DNA of 64,000 nucleotides, taken from assembly GCF_019802125.1 (NCBI RefSeq), contig NZ_JAHVHT010000006.1:62001-126000 (forward strand), written 5' to 3'. A program made the position numbers and the translations under genes. Positions 1 through 8,156 of the stretch are shown piece after piece; position 1 is the stretch's first letter; every line of letters starts with the position of its first letter. The DNA is from Tateyamaria omphalii (GTDB lineage: Bacteria > Pseudomonadota > Alphaproteobacteria > Rhodobacterales > Rhodobacteraceae). The notes under the pieces were generated by a model. It had not been told where the DNA came from. It ran no database searches and saw nothing but the letters and a program-made list of their open reading frames with translations.

Positions 1-2260
1 CGCAGGTCATGCACCCTTCGATCATGCGCATCTCGAAGCTGCCGCAGCTTGAACAGGCTTTGCCGCGGGGAGTATCCAGACCGACGACCTCGGCCTGCGG
101 GTCGGACTTCAGGCCCATGCCTTCACCCTCGATAAATCCGATCTGGATCATGTGCTGTTCGATCACCCCGCCGATGGCTGCGAGGATCGAGGGAATATAC
201 TTGCCTTGCATCCATGCGCCGCCACGCGGGTCGAATACGGCCTTCAGCTCCTCGACCACGAATGACACGTCCCCGCCCCGCCGGAACACGGCAGAGATCA
301 TGCGCGTGAGCGCAACGGTCCAGGCGAAGTGTTCCATGTTCTTGGAGTTGATGAACACCTCGAACGGGCGCCGATGCCCGCCGATCACCAGATCGTTGAT
401 GGTGATGTAGAGCGCATGTTCGCTGTCGGGCCACTTGACCTTGTATGTGTTCCCCTCAAGCGAGGTTGGACGGTCGAGCGGTTCGGCCATGTAGATCACG
501 TCGCCATGGGGCTGCATGGGTTCTGCATCGTCGTTGGCCATGACCGGCGCTTCGGCAGGTTTTTCCTCGGCCACAGTCAGGACGGAGCCGGTGACTGCGT
601 TCGGGCGGTAGGTTGTGCAGCCTTTGCAGCCGGTGTCCCAAGCCTGCATGTAGACGTCTTTGAAATCGTCAAAGCTGATGTCTTCGGGGCAGTTGATCGT
701 TTTGGAAATCGACGAGTCGACCCATTTCTGGGCCGCAGCCTGCATCTTGACGTGGTCGCTTGGTGCGAGCGTCTGGGCGTTCACGAAATAGTCGGGCAGC
801 TCCGCGTCGCCGAACTTATCGCGCCACATTTGTACTGCGTAATCAACGACTTCTTCCTCGGTTCGGCTGCCGTCTTTTTGCAGGACCTTGCGGGTGTAAG
901 CATAGGCGAAGACGGGTTCGATGCCGGATGAGACATTGCCTGCATACAGCGAAATGGTGCCAGTCGGCGCGATAGATGTCAGGAGCGCGTTGCGGATGCC
1001 GTGTTCGGCAATGGCGTCCCGTACGTCGTCATCCATCGCCTGCATCGTGCCTGACTGCAGATAAGCATCTGCATCAAAGAGCGGAAAGGCGCCCTTTTCC
1101 TTCGCCAATTGCACCGACGCCAGATACGCGGCGCGGGCAATCGCTTTCAACCAGTGCTCGGTCTGACGCGCCGCCTCGTCCGAGCCGTAGCGCAGGCCCA
1201 GCATCAAGAGCGCGTCGGCGAGGCCGGTGACGCCCAGTCCGATACGGCGTTTGGCGGCTGCTTCGCGTGCCTGTGCTTCAAGCGGGAAGCGCGAGGCGTC
1301 GACCACGTTGTCCATCATCCGGACCGCTGTAGCGACGAGGTCGGACAGTGCAGACTCGTCAAGTTCCGCTTCTTCTTCAAAAGGTTGGGTGACCAGGCGG
1401 GCGAGGTTGATGGAGCCAAGGAGGCATGCGCCATAGGGCGGCAGGGGCTGTTCGCCGCAGGGGTTCGTGGCAGCGATGGTCTCGCAATAGTTCAGGTTGT
1501 TGGCGGCGTTGATGCGGTCGATGAAGATCACGCCGGGTTCGGCGTAATCGTAGGTCGAGCGCATGATGCCGTTCCACAGATCGCGAGCCTCAACCGTCTT
1601 GTAAACGGTACCGTCGAAGACCAGGTCCCAGGACCCGTCGGCCTTCACCGCTTCCATGAAGGCGTCCGTCACGAGGACCGACACGTTGAACATGCGCAGG
1701 CGGGCGGCGTCGGACTTGGCGGTGATGAAATCCTCGATGTCGGGATGGTCGCAGCGCATGGTGGCCATCATCGCACCGCGGCGCGATCCGGCGGACATGA
1801 TGGTGCGGCACATCGCGTCCCAAACGTCCATAAAACTAAGGGGTCCGGAGGCATCTGCGGCCACGCCTTTGACCCCTGCCCCCTTGGGCCGGATGGTCGA
1901 GAAATCATAGCCGATACCGCCGCCCTGCTGCATGGTCAGCGCCGCCTCTTTCAGCATCTCGAAGATGCCACCCATGCTGTCGGGGATCGTGCCCATGACA
2001 AAGCAGTTGAAGAGGGTGACGGAGCGTGCCGTTCCCGCTCCGGCGGTGATGCGGCCAGCGGGCAAAAACTTGAAATCTTCCAAGGCGTTATAGAAAGTCT
2101 GCTCCCACTGAGCGGGGTCCTTTTCGACCGACGCGAGATCGCGCGCGATGCGCCGCCAGCTGTCTTCGACCGTGACGTCGATGGGCGTGCCGTCGGCCTC
2201 CTTGAAGCGGTACTTCATGTCCCAGATCTGTTCGGCAATCGGCGCGGCAAAGCGTGTCAT
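1..2260 (-). CDS. nrdJ: Adenosylcobalamin-dependent (class II) ribonucleotide reductase, 3' end cut by window edge
   Basis: This enzyme reduces ribonucleotides to deoxyribonucleotides for DNA synthesis, using coenzyme B12 to make its thiyl radical. The reading frame opens at an ATG whose complement is 2258-2260 and stays open to the left edge (753 codons), so the stop lies outside. The N-terminus begins MTRFAAPIAEQIWDMKYRF. The glycyl-radical-like barrel shows AGRITAGAGTARSVTLFNC, then MQQGGGIGYDFSTIRPKG and SAGSRRGAMMATMRCDHPDI, all typical of NrdJ. The last visible residues (KACSSCG and EGCMTC) look like the Cys-rich tail that ends the family, so probably only a few residues are missing. 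An AAGGGG Shine-Dalgarno lies about 10 nt upstream. It is divergent from the DUF1489 gene. I see no cobalamin riboswitch in the short leader. Confidence 0.93.
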   Translation of the reverse strand, partial: MTRFAAPIAEQIWDMKYRFKEADGTPIDVTVEDSWRRIARDLASVEKDPAQWEQTFYNALEDFKFLPAGRITAGAGTARSVTLFNCFVMGTIPDSMGGIFEMLKEAALTMQQGGGIGYDFSTIRPKGAGVKGVAADASGPLSFMDVWDAMCRTIMSAGSRRGAMMATMRCDHPDIEDFITAKSDAARLRMFNVSVLVTDAFMEAVKADGSWDLVFDGTVYKTVEARDLWNGIMRSTYDYAEPGVIFIDRINAANNLNYCETIAATNPCGEQPLPPYGACLLGSINLARLVTQPFEEEAELDESALSDLVATAVRMMDNVVDASRFPLEAQAREAAAKRRIGLGVTGLADALLMLGLRYGSDEAARQTEHWLKAIARAAYLASVQLAKEKGAFPLFDADAYLQSGTMQAMDDDVRDAIAEHGIRNALLTSIAPTGTISLYAGNVSSGIEPVFAYAYTRKVLQKDGSRTEEEVVDYAVQMWRDKFGDAELPDYFVNAQTLAPSDHVKMQAAAQKWVDSSISKTINCPEDISFDDFKDVYMQAWDTGCKGCTTYRPNAVTGSVLTVAEEKPAEAPVMANDDAEPMQPHGDVIYMAEPLDRPTSLEGNTYKVKWPDSEHALYITINDLVIGGHRRPFEVFINSKNMEHFAWTVALTRMISAVFRRGGDVSFVVEELKAVFDPRGGAWMQGKYIPSILAAIGGVIEQHMIQIGFIEGEGMGLKSDPQAEVVGLDTPRGKACSSCGSFEMRMIEGCMTC

Positions 2261-2277
2261 CGGAGCATCCCCTTGGG

Positions 2278-2300
2278 GGCGTCCGATTCTGTCGGACGCC
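2278..2300 (-). promoter_or_regulatory. Leader hairpin of nrdJ
   Basis: A perfect 9-bp inverted repeat (GGCGTCCGA / TCGGACGCC) with a 5-nt loop lies 17 nt upstream of the nrdJ start codon. It would form a stable hairpin in the nrdJ leader RNA, just before a CCCCAAGGGG stretch that contains the ribosome-binding site. A role in translation or transcript stability is inference only. Confidence 0.45.
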
Positions 2301-2358
2301 GTGCAGGCAAACAGGCTACCATTTCTGACGCATTCCACAACAGATAGATGTACTTGAC

Positions 2359-2372
2359 TTGGTAGCCACCAA
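2359..2372. promoter_or_regulatory. Small palindrome in the nrdJ/DUF1489 divergent intergenic region
   Basis: TTGGT-AGCC-ACCAA is a 5-bp dyad between the two divergent starts. A second dyad CAACC-N6-GGTTG lies at 2387-2402. These could be operators for either gene, but no regulator can be named from sequence. Confidence 0.3.
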
Positions 2373-2453
2373 ATCTAGAGGTATCACAACCACAACAGGT
2401 TGCAGTTCGGCGTGACAGCGCTACATTATATGGTGTGGCGAGAGGTGGATTCT

Positions 2454-2885
2454 GTGGATAAGTACATCAATCTCATCAAGCTGTCCGTGGGCAGCGACAG
2501 CTATGACGATCTGGTCGCGTGGCAGTCCACGAAACGTGCGCAGACCGATGATGGCTATCCGCGCCATGTGACCCGTATGTGGCCCAAGCGCGAGGCCGAG
2601 ATACTAAATGGTGGGTCGATCTTCTGGGTTGTGAAAGGGGTGCTGACCTGTCGCCAGCGCATTCTGCGGCTGGATGAAGTGATCGGCAGCGACGGCATTC
2701 GCCGCTGCGCCATCGTGTCTGATCCGGAGTTGGTGCGGGTGCAATCGGCGCTCAAGCGACCGTTTCAGGGATGGCGCTATCTGAAGCCCGAAGACAGCCC
2801 GCCGGACCTGCCGAAAGGGCGCGAGCGGGAGGAGCCGCTGCCGGTTGAACTCAATCGGGCGCTGGCCGAGATCGGGGTTCTTTGA
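2454..2885 (+). CDS. DUF1489 family protein
   Basis: This 143-residue protein belongs to the alphaproteobacterial DUF1489 family, whose function is unknown. The family pattern is clear: an N-terminal INLIKLSVGSDSYDDLVAWQ, a central PRHVTRMWPKRE, the FWVVKGVLTCRQRILRLDEV segment, and a C-terminal PFQGWRYLKPEDSPPDL. I chose the GTG at 2454 because GAGAGG lies 7-8 nt upstream and the family usually starts a few residues before the INLIKL strand; an in-frame ATG at 2430 is an alternative. It is divergent from nrdJ and convergent with hisG. No signal peptide or membrane segment is visible, so it is probably cytoplasmic. Confidence 0.8.
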   Translation: MDKYINLIKLSVGSDSYDDLVAWQSTKRAQTDDGYPRHVTRMWPKREAEILNGGSIFWVVKGVLTCRQRILRLDEVIGSDGIRRCAIVSDPELVRVQSALKRPFQGWRYLKPEDSPPDLPKGREREEPLPVELNRALAEIGVL

Positions 2886-3133
2886 GGCGAGAGGTTAACG
2901 CGCCGTGCGGTGCGAAATTCGCGCCCGATTTTGCGAAACTGCACATTTTCGGTCTGAAACTGCGCGTTTTGCACCCCTCGAAAACGCCCGTTTTCAGCCG
3001 GTTTTGAGCAAACTGCACATTTTGACCCGCAAACTGCGTGTTTTGGACCCCAGGCAACCGTTCAGACATCGTTAACGCTCGCCCGGCGTTCATGTTTGCG
3101 CGGGCGCGTTCACTCTTTGGAAAGAGTTGGCCT
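2886..3133. repeat. Intergenic repeat array A (four 15-bp units, 21/53/21 bp spacing)
   Basis: This gene-free stretch lies between the convergent 3' ends of DUF1489 and hisG. Four copies of AAACTGCRYRTTTTS start at 2936, 2957, 3010 and 3031, giving start-to-start distances of 21, 53 and 21 bp. GTTAACG motifs flank the array at 2894 and 3071. A GAAAACG-CC-CGTTTTC dyad sits in the central spacer (2980-2996). The copies are weakly dyad-symmetric about TGC/RYR. The same architecture recurs at 55076-55185. The 21-bp period is two DNA helical turns, which suggests protein binding on one face of the helix; that is inference. No gene product or known element is recognised. Confidence 0.85.
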
Positions 3134-3826
3134 TCAGTCGGCCCCCAGTCGGTCCAGCAGCGTTGCCAGCACCGCGCGCTCCGCATCCGTCACCTCAGCC
3201 ACGCGGCTGCGCCAGAGCGTCGCCTGGCTGGCGAGGATCAACCCGTCGCTCAGGATCTTGAGGTGGTTGGCGCGCAGTGTCTCGCCGGACGAGGTGATAT
3301 CGGCGATGGCCTCTGCCGTCTCGTTCGCGACGGTGCCTTCGGTCGCGCCCTGGCTGTCGACGATCGCGTAGTCAGCCACCCCTGCATCGCGCAGGAAATC
3401 GCGGACGAGCCGGTGGTACTTGGTTGCGATCCGCAGGCGGAAGCCGTGGGCCGCGCGAAAGGCCGCGGCGGCAGCGTCGAGGTCATCGGTCAGGTCCACG
3501 TCGATCCAGGCCTGCGGAACAGCGAGGACAAGGTCGGCGTGACCGAAGCCCATTTCGGCCATCGGTTCGACCTGCTGCTCCCAGAGCGGCAATTTTTCGT
3601 GGATGAGATCTGTGCCGGTCACGCCCAGATGGATGCGCCCAGCGGCGAGTTCGCGCGGCACTTCCCCTGCCGACAGCAGAACAAGCGCCACGCCATCGAT
3701 CCCGTCCACGGCGCCCGCATATTCGCGGTCAGATCCTGTGCGGCTGAGCGTGACGCCGCGCTTTTCGAACCACTGGAACGTCTTGTCCATCAGCCGCCCC
3801 TTGGACGGCACGCCGAGCTTGATCAT
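3134..3826 (-). CDS. hisG: ATP phosphoribosyltransferase catalytic subunit, short form
   Basis: HisG catalyses the first step of histidine synthesis, joining ATP and PRPP. At 230 residues it is the short form, lacking the C-terminal regulatory domain, and so needs HisZ as partner. Visible signatures are the N-terminal KLGVPSKGRLMD, the GVTGTDLIHE loop, and the PRPP-binding region IVDSQGATEGTVANETAEAI. The start overlaps the 3' end of hisZ by 4 nt, with a GGAGGG ribosome-binding site inside hisZ, so the two subunits are probably translationally coupled. It is the last gene of the minus-strand hisS-hisZ-hisG operon. Confidence 0.96.
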   Translation of the reverse strand: MIKLGVPSKGRLMDKTFQWFEKRGVTLSRTGSDREYAGAVDGIDGVALVLLSAGEVPRELAAGRIHLGVTGTDLIHEKLPLWEQQVEPMAEMGFGHADLVLAVPQAWIDVDLTDDLDAAAAAFRAAHGFRLRIATKYHRLVRDFLRDAGVADYAIVDSQGATEGTVANETAEAIADITSSGETLRANHLKILSDGLILASQATLWRSRVAEVTDAERAVLATLLDRLGAD

Positions 3827-4893
3827 GCTGCGCCCTCCAACTCGTCCATCAGGCCGGGGCGGATGACCGCGCCGACGGCGGGGATTTCCTGCCCCTGCCC
3901 TAAGCGGCGGGTGAGCGCGTCGTAGCGCCCGCCGGAGGCGACGGGGGGCAGGTCAGGGCGCTGTTCGGCGTAAAAGCCGAAGACGAAGCCGTCGTAATAT
4001 TCCATCGAAGTGCGGCCGAAGCTCGCCTCGAATTCCAGGTTGTCGACGTCGATGCCGCGGGCGGAAAGTGCCTCCGCCCGCGCGTCGATCCGTTTTACCG
4101 CAGGGCGCAGCGCGGGCAGGTCAGCGCAGAGCGTGTGCATCTGGGCAAGCGCGAAGGGCAGCGTTTCGCGGACGTTCAAGAGCGCATCAAGGCATTCCAT
4201 CTGCGCGCCGGAGAGTGGCGGTTCGGCGGCGTCCGCTTGAAGAGCTGCGATGCGGGCGTCGATTTCGGACTGGCGGCGCAGGCCGGTGAGCGGCGCGTCG
4301 GTTGTGGCGTTGCCTGCAAGCAATGCTGCCCGCGTTTCCGGTACGGGGCTCCGGCCAGAAAAGCGGTCGAGCAGCGCGCGGAAGCGGCGGGGGCGCCAGA
4401 TGTGGCGGCGCAGGGCGGCCTTGCGCCGGTCGGAAATGTCGAGACCATCGACGGCGGCCATGAGGATGCCGATGTCGCCTGTCGCGGCCCGCAGGTTGAG
4501 CGGACTGACAGCATCGGCGATCAGGGCGAAGACCTCGGCATCCGCTGCCGCAGGGTTGGTGCCGTCGAAGAGCTCGTAGCCCACTTGCAGGTATTCGTTT
4601 GCGCGGTCGGGGTCATCTTCCTGCCGCCGAAACACTTTGCCCGCATAGGTGTAGCGGGCGGAGTCGGCGCCGTTTGCCATGTGCATCTGGACAACCGGCA
4701 CGGTGAAATCCGGGCGCAGCATTTGTTCGCCGCGCAGGGCGTCGGAGGTGACGTAAGCGCGCGCGCGGATATCCTCGCCATAGAGGTCGAGCAGCAGGTC
4801 CGCCGGTTGCAGGATCGGCGGTTTGACCAGCTGCGCGCCCGCCGCGATGAAGCGGTCGCGCAGGGCGTGGGCCCGCTCGCGTGCTTGGGTCAT
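3823..4893 (-). CDS. hisZ: ATP phosphoribosyltransferase regulatory subunit
   Basis: HisZ is a catalytically inactive paralogue of histidyl-tRNA synthetase that forms the active, histidine-feedback-regulated complex with short HisG. The 356-residue protein keeps class II synthetase-like pieces: [15 protein letters not shown], then the motif-2-like [14 protein letters not shown], and the C-terminal [14 protein letters not shown]. It lacks a full anticodon-binding domain, as expected. The start ATG overlaps the hisS stop (ATGA) and the end overlaps hisG by 4 nt. The gene therefore sits between its own ancestor-type paralogue (hisS) and its partner (hisG). Confidence 0.94.
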   Translation of the reverse strand: MTQARERAHALRDRFIAAGAQLVKPPILQPADLLLDLYGEDIRARAYVTSDALRGEQMLRPDFTVPVVQMHMANGADSARYTYAGKVFRRQEDDPDRANEYLQVGYELFDGTNPAAADAEVFALIADAVSPLNLRAATGDIGILMAAVDGLDISDRRKAALRRHIWRPRRFRALLDRFSGRSPVPETRAALLAGNATTDAPLTGLRRQSEIDARIAALQADAAEPPLSGAQMECLDALLNVRETLPFALAQMHTLCADLPALRPAVKRIDARAEALSARGIDVDNLEFEASFGRTSMEYYDGFVFGFYAEQRPDLPPVASGGRYDALTRRLGQGQEIPAVGAVIRPGLMDELEGAA

Positions 4894-6434
4894 TGGTTCA
4901 GTTTGTCCATAACTTGCCGATGCTCTGCGTGCTTCTGCAGCAGTCGACGAACGGCTTCAACCATGTCACATTCTGCAACTTCTTCTTGTTGTGGACGTTC
5001 CTTCCACTCTTCTTGGGTTGCAGTCTGCGCCAGCTCGGCGCCCAAAACCAAATCTTTGATCTGAACGACACCTCGCTCCCATTCATCGTCCCCAGCGATA
5101 ATAGCAACGGGACTGTTTCGCTTATCAGCGTACTTTAATTGGTTACCAAAATTCCTAGGGTTCCCCAGAAATACCTCGGCCCGTATTTTTCCCAGCGACG
5201 GGTTGTCTGGATCGAGATCAGCCTCCCGCAAGAGTGCCACAAGCCGTTGGTAGTCGGCCATGCGGTCGCGGTCCATGACGGTGACGACGACGGGGCCTTG
5301 TTCGGTGGTGCCGATGCGGTTGGTGGCGCGCAGGGCTGCCAGCAGCCGGTCGACGCCGATGGAGACGCCGGTGGCGGGGACTTCCTGGCCGGTGAAGCGC
5401 TTGACCAGATCATCGTAGCGCCCCCCGCCCGCGACGGAGCCGAACTGGACCGTCTGGCCCTTTTCGTTCTGGACGTCGAAGGTGAGTTCGGCCTCGTAGA
5501 CGGGGCCGGTGTAGTAGCCGAGGCCGCGGACGACGGAAGGGTCGATGACGATGCGGTCGGGGCCGTAGCCTGCGGCGTCGAGGAGGGCTGCGATTTCTTC
5601 GAGTTCGGCGACGCCTTTGGCGCCGATGTCCGAGCCTTGGACGAGTTCGCTGAGCCGCGCGACGGTGTCCGGGCCGGTGTCGCGCTTGGCGTCCATGAAG
5701 CCCATGACGATGTCGGCTTCGGCTTCGCCGAGGCCAGCGCCCTTGGTGTAGTCTCCGCTTTCGTCCTTGCGCCCCTCACCCAGCAGCGCCCGCACACCGT
5801 CTGGCCCCAGCCGGTCAAGCTTGTCGATGGCGCGCAGGACGATGCCGCGTTCGGCTTCCTTGTCGTCACCAGCAAGGCCCGCGACCTCCATCACGCCGTT
5901 CAGCACCTTGCGGTTGTTGATGCGGATCACGTAATCTTCACTCTGGATGCCCACGGCTTCGAGCGTGTCCGACAGCATCGCGCAGATCTCGGCATCCGCG
6001 GCCATGGAGGCTGTACCGACCGTATCCGCATCGCATTGATAGAACTGGCGAAACCGCCCGGGTCCGGGCTTTTCATTGCGCCAGACCGGACCCATCGTGT
6101 AGCGCCGATAGGGGTTCGGCAGGTCGTTGCGGTGTTGCGCATAGACGCGCGCCAGCGGGGCCGTCATGTCGTAACGCAGGGCGAGCCAGTCGCCGTCTTC
6201 TTCTTGCCAGGCGAAGACCCCTTCGTTCGGGCGGTCGACGTCGGGCAGGAACTTGCCCAGCGCCTCGACCGTTTCCACGGCACTGGATTCGAGCGCGTCA
6301 AACCCGTAGCGATGATACACCCCGGCGATCTTTTGCAGCATTTCGGCCCGGTCGGTGACGTCCGTGCCGAAATAGTCGCGGAACCCCTTGGGCGTTTGCG
6401 CCGTGGGGCGGGGAGTTTTCTTGGGCTTGGCCAT
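4890..6434 (-). CDS. hisS: Histidyl-tRNA synthetase
   Basis: HisS charges tRNA-His. I chose the ATG at 6434 (protein [20 protein letters not shown], 514 residues) because GGAG lies about 8 nt upstream and the family starts with PKGFRD; the open frame runs further upstream without homology. Class II motif 2 is [20 protein letters not shown], and motif 3 is in [15 protein letters not shown]. Histidine-binding residues lie in the [14 protein letters not shown] region. The C-terminal anticodon-binding domain includes [20 protein letters not shown]. The last 350 bp (4890-5240) are visibly more AT-rich than the rest of the gene although the frame is intact, which suggests recombination. First gene of a hisS-hisZ-hisG operon. 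Confidence 0.95.
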   Translation of the reverse strand: MAKPKKTPRPTAQTPKGFRDYFGTDVTDRAEMLQKIAGVYHRYGFDALESSAVETVEALGKFLPDVDRPNEGVFAWQEEDGDWLALRYDMTAPLARVYAQHRNDLPNPYRRYTMGPVWRNEKPGPGRFRQFYQCDADTVGTASMAADAEICAMLSDTLEAVGIQSEDYVIRINNRKVLNGVMEVAGLAGDDKEAERGIVLRAIDKLDRLGPDGVRALLGEGRKDESGDYTKGAGLGEAEADIVMGFMDAKRDTGPDTVARLSELVQGSDIGAKGVAELEEIAALLDAAGYGPDRIVIDPSVVRGLGYYTGPVYEAELTFDVQNEKGQTVQFGSVAGGGRYDDLVKRFTGQEVPATGVSIGVDRLLAALRATNRIGTTEQGPVVVTVMDRDRMADYQRLVALLREADLDPDNPSLGKIRAEVFLGNPRNFGNQLKYADKRNSPVAIIAGDDEWERGVVQIKDLVLGAELAQTATQEEWKERPQQEEVAECDMVEAVRRLLQKHAEHRQVMDKLNQ

Positions 6435-6511
6435 TGTGGCGCTCCGGGTTTGCGTTCGGGCGCGGGATACCGCAGGCATGGGGGCTGGGCAAGCGGGGCT
6501 TGAGGTGGCAG

Positions 6512-6715
6512 ATGGGGGATATGGAAAAGCTGGAAGAAGAGATCGCGCATTTGCAGCGCACCGTGGACGAGCTGTCGGACGTGGTGGCGCGGCAGGAGAC
6601 CGAGATTGCCCTGCTGACCCGGCGCGTGCAGATGCTGATGGAGCGGGAAGCGCAACGGGAGGCAGATGGCGGCGGCGGTGTCGTGATCGGGGACGAGCGG
6701 CCTCCGCATTATTGA
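6512..6715 (+). CDS. slyX: SlyX family protein
   Basis: A short (67-residue) SlyX-type protein. Most of it is a predicted coiled coil: [20 protein letters not shown] and [21 protein letters not shown] have regular heptad spacing. The tail ends in GDERPPHY, matching the P-P-H-Y end common in SlyX proteins. The ATG at 6512 has GAGG six nt upstream; an ATG at 6521 is possible but poorly spaced. SlyX function is not well established; it probably oligomerises in the cytoplasm. The gene is divergent from hisS, with 77 nt between the two starts. Confidence 0.85.
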   Translation: MGDMEKLEEEIAHLQRTVDELSDVVARQETEIALLTRRVQMLMEREAQREADGGGGVVIGDERPPHY

Positions 6716-6744
6716 GAACCCGGCGACCCGGTTGCCAATCGGCT

Positions 6745-6972
6745 CTTCGGGGAGGATTTTTTTGAAACAGGGAAGACAGACCCTGTTCACCAATCATTAA
6801 GGTTGATCGCCTTTGCTGACAGAGCATCGGGAGCAGGGATGCGAACCGGTGTAAACGGGGAAGGCCCTTGATCCATTGCGATCAAGGGCTGGACCGCCCC
6901 GGCTTTCCCCACGTTGATAGGACGAGCGCCACCGTCTGCATCTTCCCTGTTTCAAAAAAATCCTCCCCGAAG
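6745..6972. repeat. Nested palindromic element bounded by 32-bp inverted repeats
   Basis: Positions 6745-6776 and 6941-6972 are perfect 32-bp inverted copies (starting CTTCGGGGAGGATTTTTTTG). Inside lies a second stem: GCCCTTGATC (6864-6873) and GATCAAGGGC (6880-6889) with a 6-nt loop, enclosed by a GGGGAAGG / GGCTTTCCCC stem (about 6857-6910). The arms belong to the interspersed repeat also seen at 13664, 15709, 19351, 27829, 30516 and 50377. The element fills the gap between slyX and the convergent lipoprotein gene. It could act as a bidirectional terminator, a structured RNA, or a MITE-like unit; the sequence alone does not decide. Confidence 0.85.
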
Positions 6973-6997
6973 GGTCGGGATGCCAGAGACGCAGACC

Positions 6998-8071
6998 TCA
7001 GGGTGTTTTGAGCGCGGCGGCAAGCACCGCGCCATCGTGCAACAACATGTCCGCCCAGCGCCCGTTGTCGGTGAAGTTTTCGTAAGCGCTGATGAATGTT
7101 GTGTTGCGCGCGAGCCTGTCGATCCGTCCGCCGCAGGGCTTGTTACGCCCCACATTGCATACCCGGCGCTTCAGCTTTTCGTAGGCTTCGTCCGTAGTGG
7201 AGTAGGGATACTCGTCTGCGGGCAGGCCATAGCGCAGTTGTTCGTGGAACGCAGGTTCGCCGAAGAGCGCAAGTGCGGCCGTGAATTGGCGCGGGCAATT
7301 GTCTGCAAAGCCCGTCACGTAGAAGGTGCGTGGTGCGGTGCTGTCGGGCGCGGTGTCGTAGAGGACGTAGCCGCGGCCCTTGCCTGCCGCCTTGTCGACC
7401 ACCTTGCCCAATCTTGCCGGTTGCGCATCGCAATTGCGCGCGATCTGGCCGAAGGGCACAATCATGCCGGGTGCCACATCCGTTCCGTCCGGTCCCGTAC
7501 GTGGGGTGTTTCGTGTGCCGCCGAAGAGGCGGCGGCGCTTTTCCGGTTCGACCAGCGCCTCGGGGGAGACAGCTGCCGTGACGACCGGTTCTGCATCAGT
7601 TTGGGTTTCCGTCGGAGCATCCAGCCCCGCTTCGACCGGATCCTGGCCTGTCAAAGTTTGTGGATCGGTATCCGATTGCGAGGCACGGCGCAGCCAGCCG
7701 AAGAGGCCGCCGGAGGCGGGCTCTGCTTGTGGTGCTGCGGCGGCGGCCCCGGCGCCTGCAATCGCGTCGGACGGGGCTGGTTCGACAGGCAGCGCATTGT
7801 CTGCATCTGACACAGTGGCGGTGTCCGCGTCGATCTGATCCGGGTTGGCCACAGGTGTTTGCGCATTTTCTTCCGCGCCAGCGGCCGGGTCGCGGAAAAG
7901 TCCCGACAGGACACTTTCCTGGCGCGCGAGCTCTTCTTCGGTTGGCAGGACGTTGGCGCCGGGTTCGGGGGGCAGAACAGCCCCTTCGGACACACGTTCG
8001 ATGCCGCTGAGCGGATCGCCGCAGGCTCCAAGGAGAGCTAACAAGGCGCAGGCCGACAGCGTTCGCATCAT
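6998..8071 (-). CDS. Putative lipoprotein, function unknown
   Basis: The protein (357 residues) starts MMRTLSACALLALLGACGDP, a clear signal peptide with lipobox LGAC, so it is probably lipid-anchored. I chose the ATG at 8071 because GGAGG lies 8 nt upstream. Residues 20-190 are low-complexity and rich in Ala, Pro, Glu and Asp, like a flexible linker, with a short basic EKRRRLFGG patch. The C-terminal domain is conserved-looking (GMIVPFGQIARNCDA, then FYVTGFADNCPRQFTAALALFG, YPYSTTDEAYEKLKRRVC) and contains paired cysteines that might form disulfides. I do not recognise a named family. It is convergent with slyX and lies downstream of dnaE. Confidence 0.78.
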   Translation of the reverse strand: MMRTLSACALLALLGACGDPLSGIERVSEGAVLPPEPGANVLPTEEELARQESVLSGLFRDPAAGAEENAQTPVANPDQIDADTATVSDADNALPVEPAPSDAIAGAGAAAAAPQAEPASGGLFGWLRRASQSDTDPQTLTGQDPVEAGLDAPTETQTDAEPVVTAAVSPEALVEPEKRRRLFGGTRNTPRTGPDGTDVAPGMIVPFGQIARNCDAQPARLGKVVDKAAGKGRGYVLYDTAPDSTAPRTFYVTGFADNCPRQFTAALALFGEPAFHEQLRYGLPADEYPYSTTDEAYEKLKRRVCNVGRNKPCGGRIDRLARNTTFISAYENFTDNGRWADMLLHDGAVLAAALKTP

Positions 8072-8156
8072 GCGCATATCCTCCCTGATCGTGTCCACAT
8101 CCCGCGGGCGGTTTTATCCTCAAGACGTCGGAAGGTCCAGTCAGGGGGCCGTGGCG

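Noticed and set aside
1109-2347. 412-codon plus-strand open frame
   Set aside because: Antisense to nrdJ, which is unmistakable on the minus strand and open to the window edge.
2261-2453. Cobalamin riboswitch upstream of B12-dependent nrdJ
   Set aside because: The intergenic space is too short and I see no B12-box-like core; only a simple hairpin is present.
2936-3045. CRISPR array
   Set aside because: Units are 15 bp with conserved 21/53/21 spacing, are few and diverged, and no cas genes are in the window.
5139-6503. 454-codon plus-strand open frame
   Set aside because: Antisense to hisS; composition follows the codon structure of hisS and no homologous motif appears.
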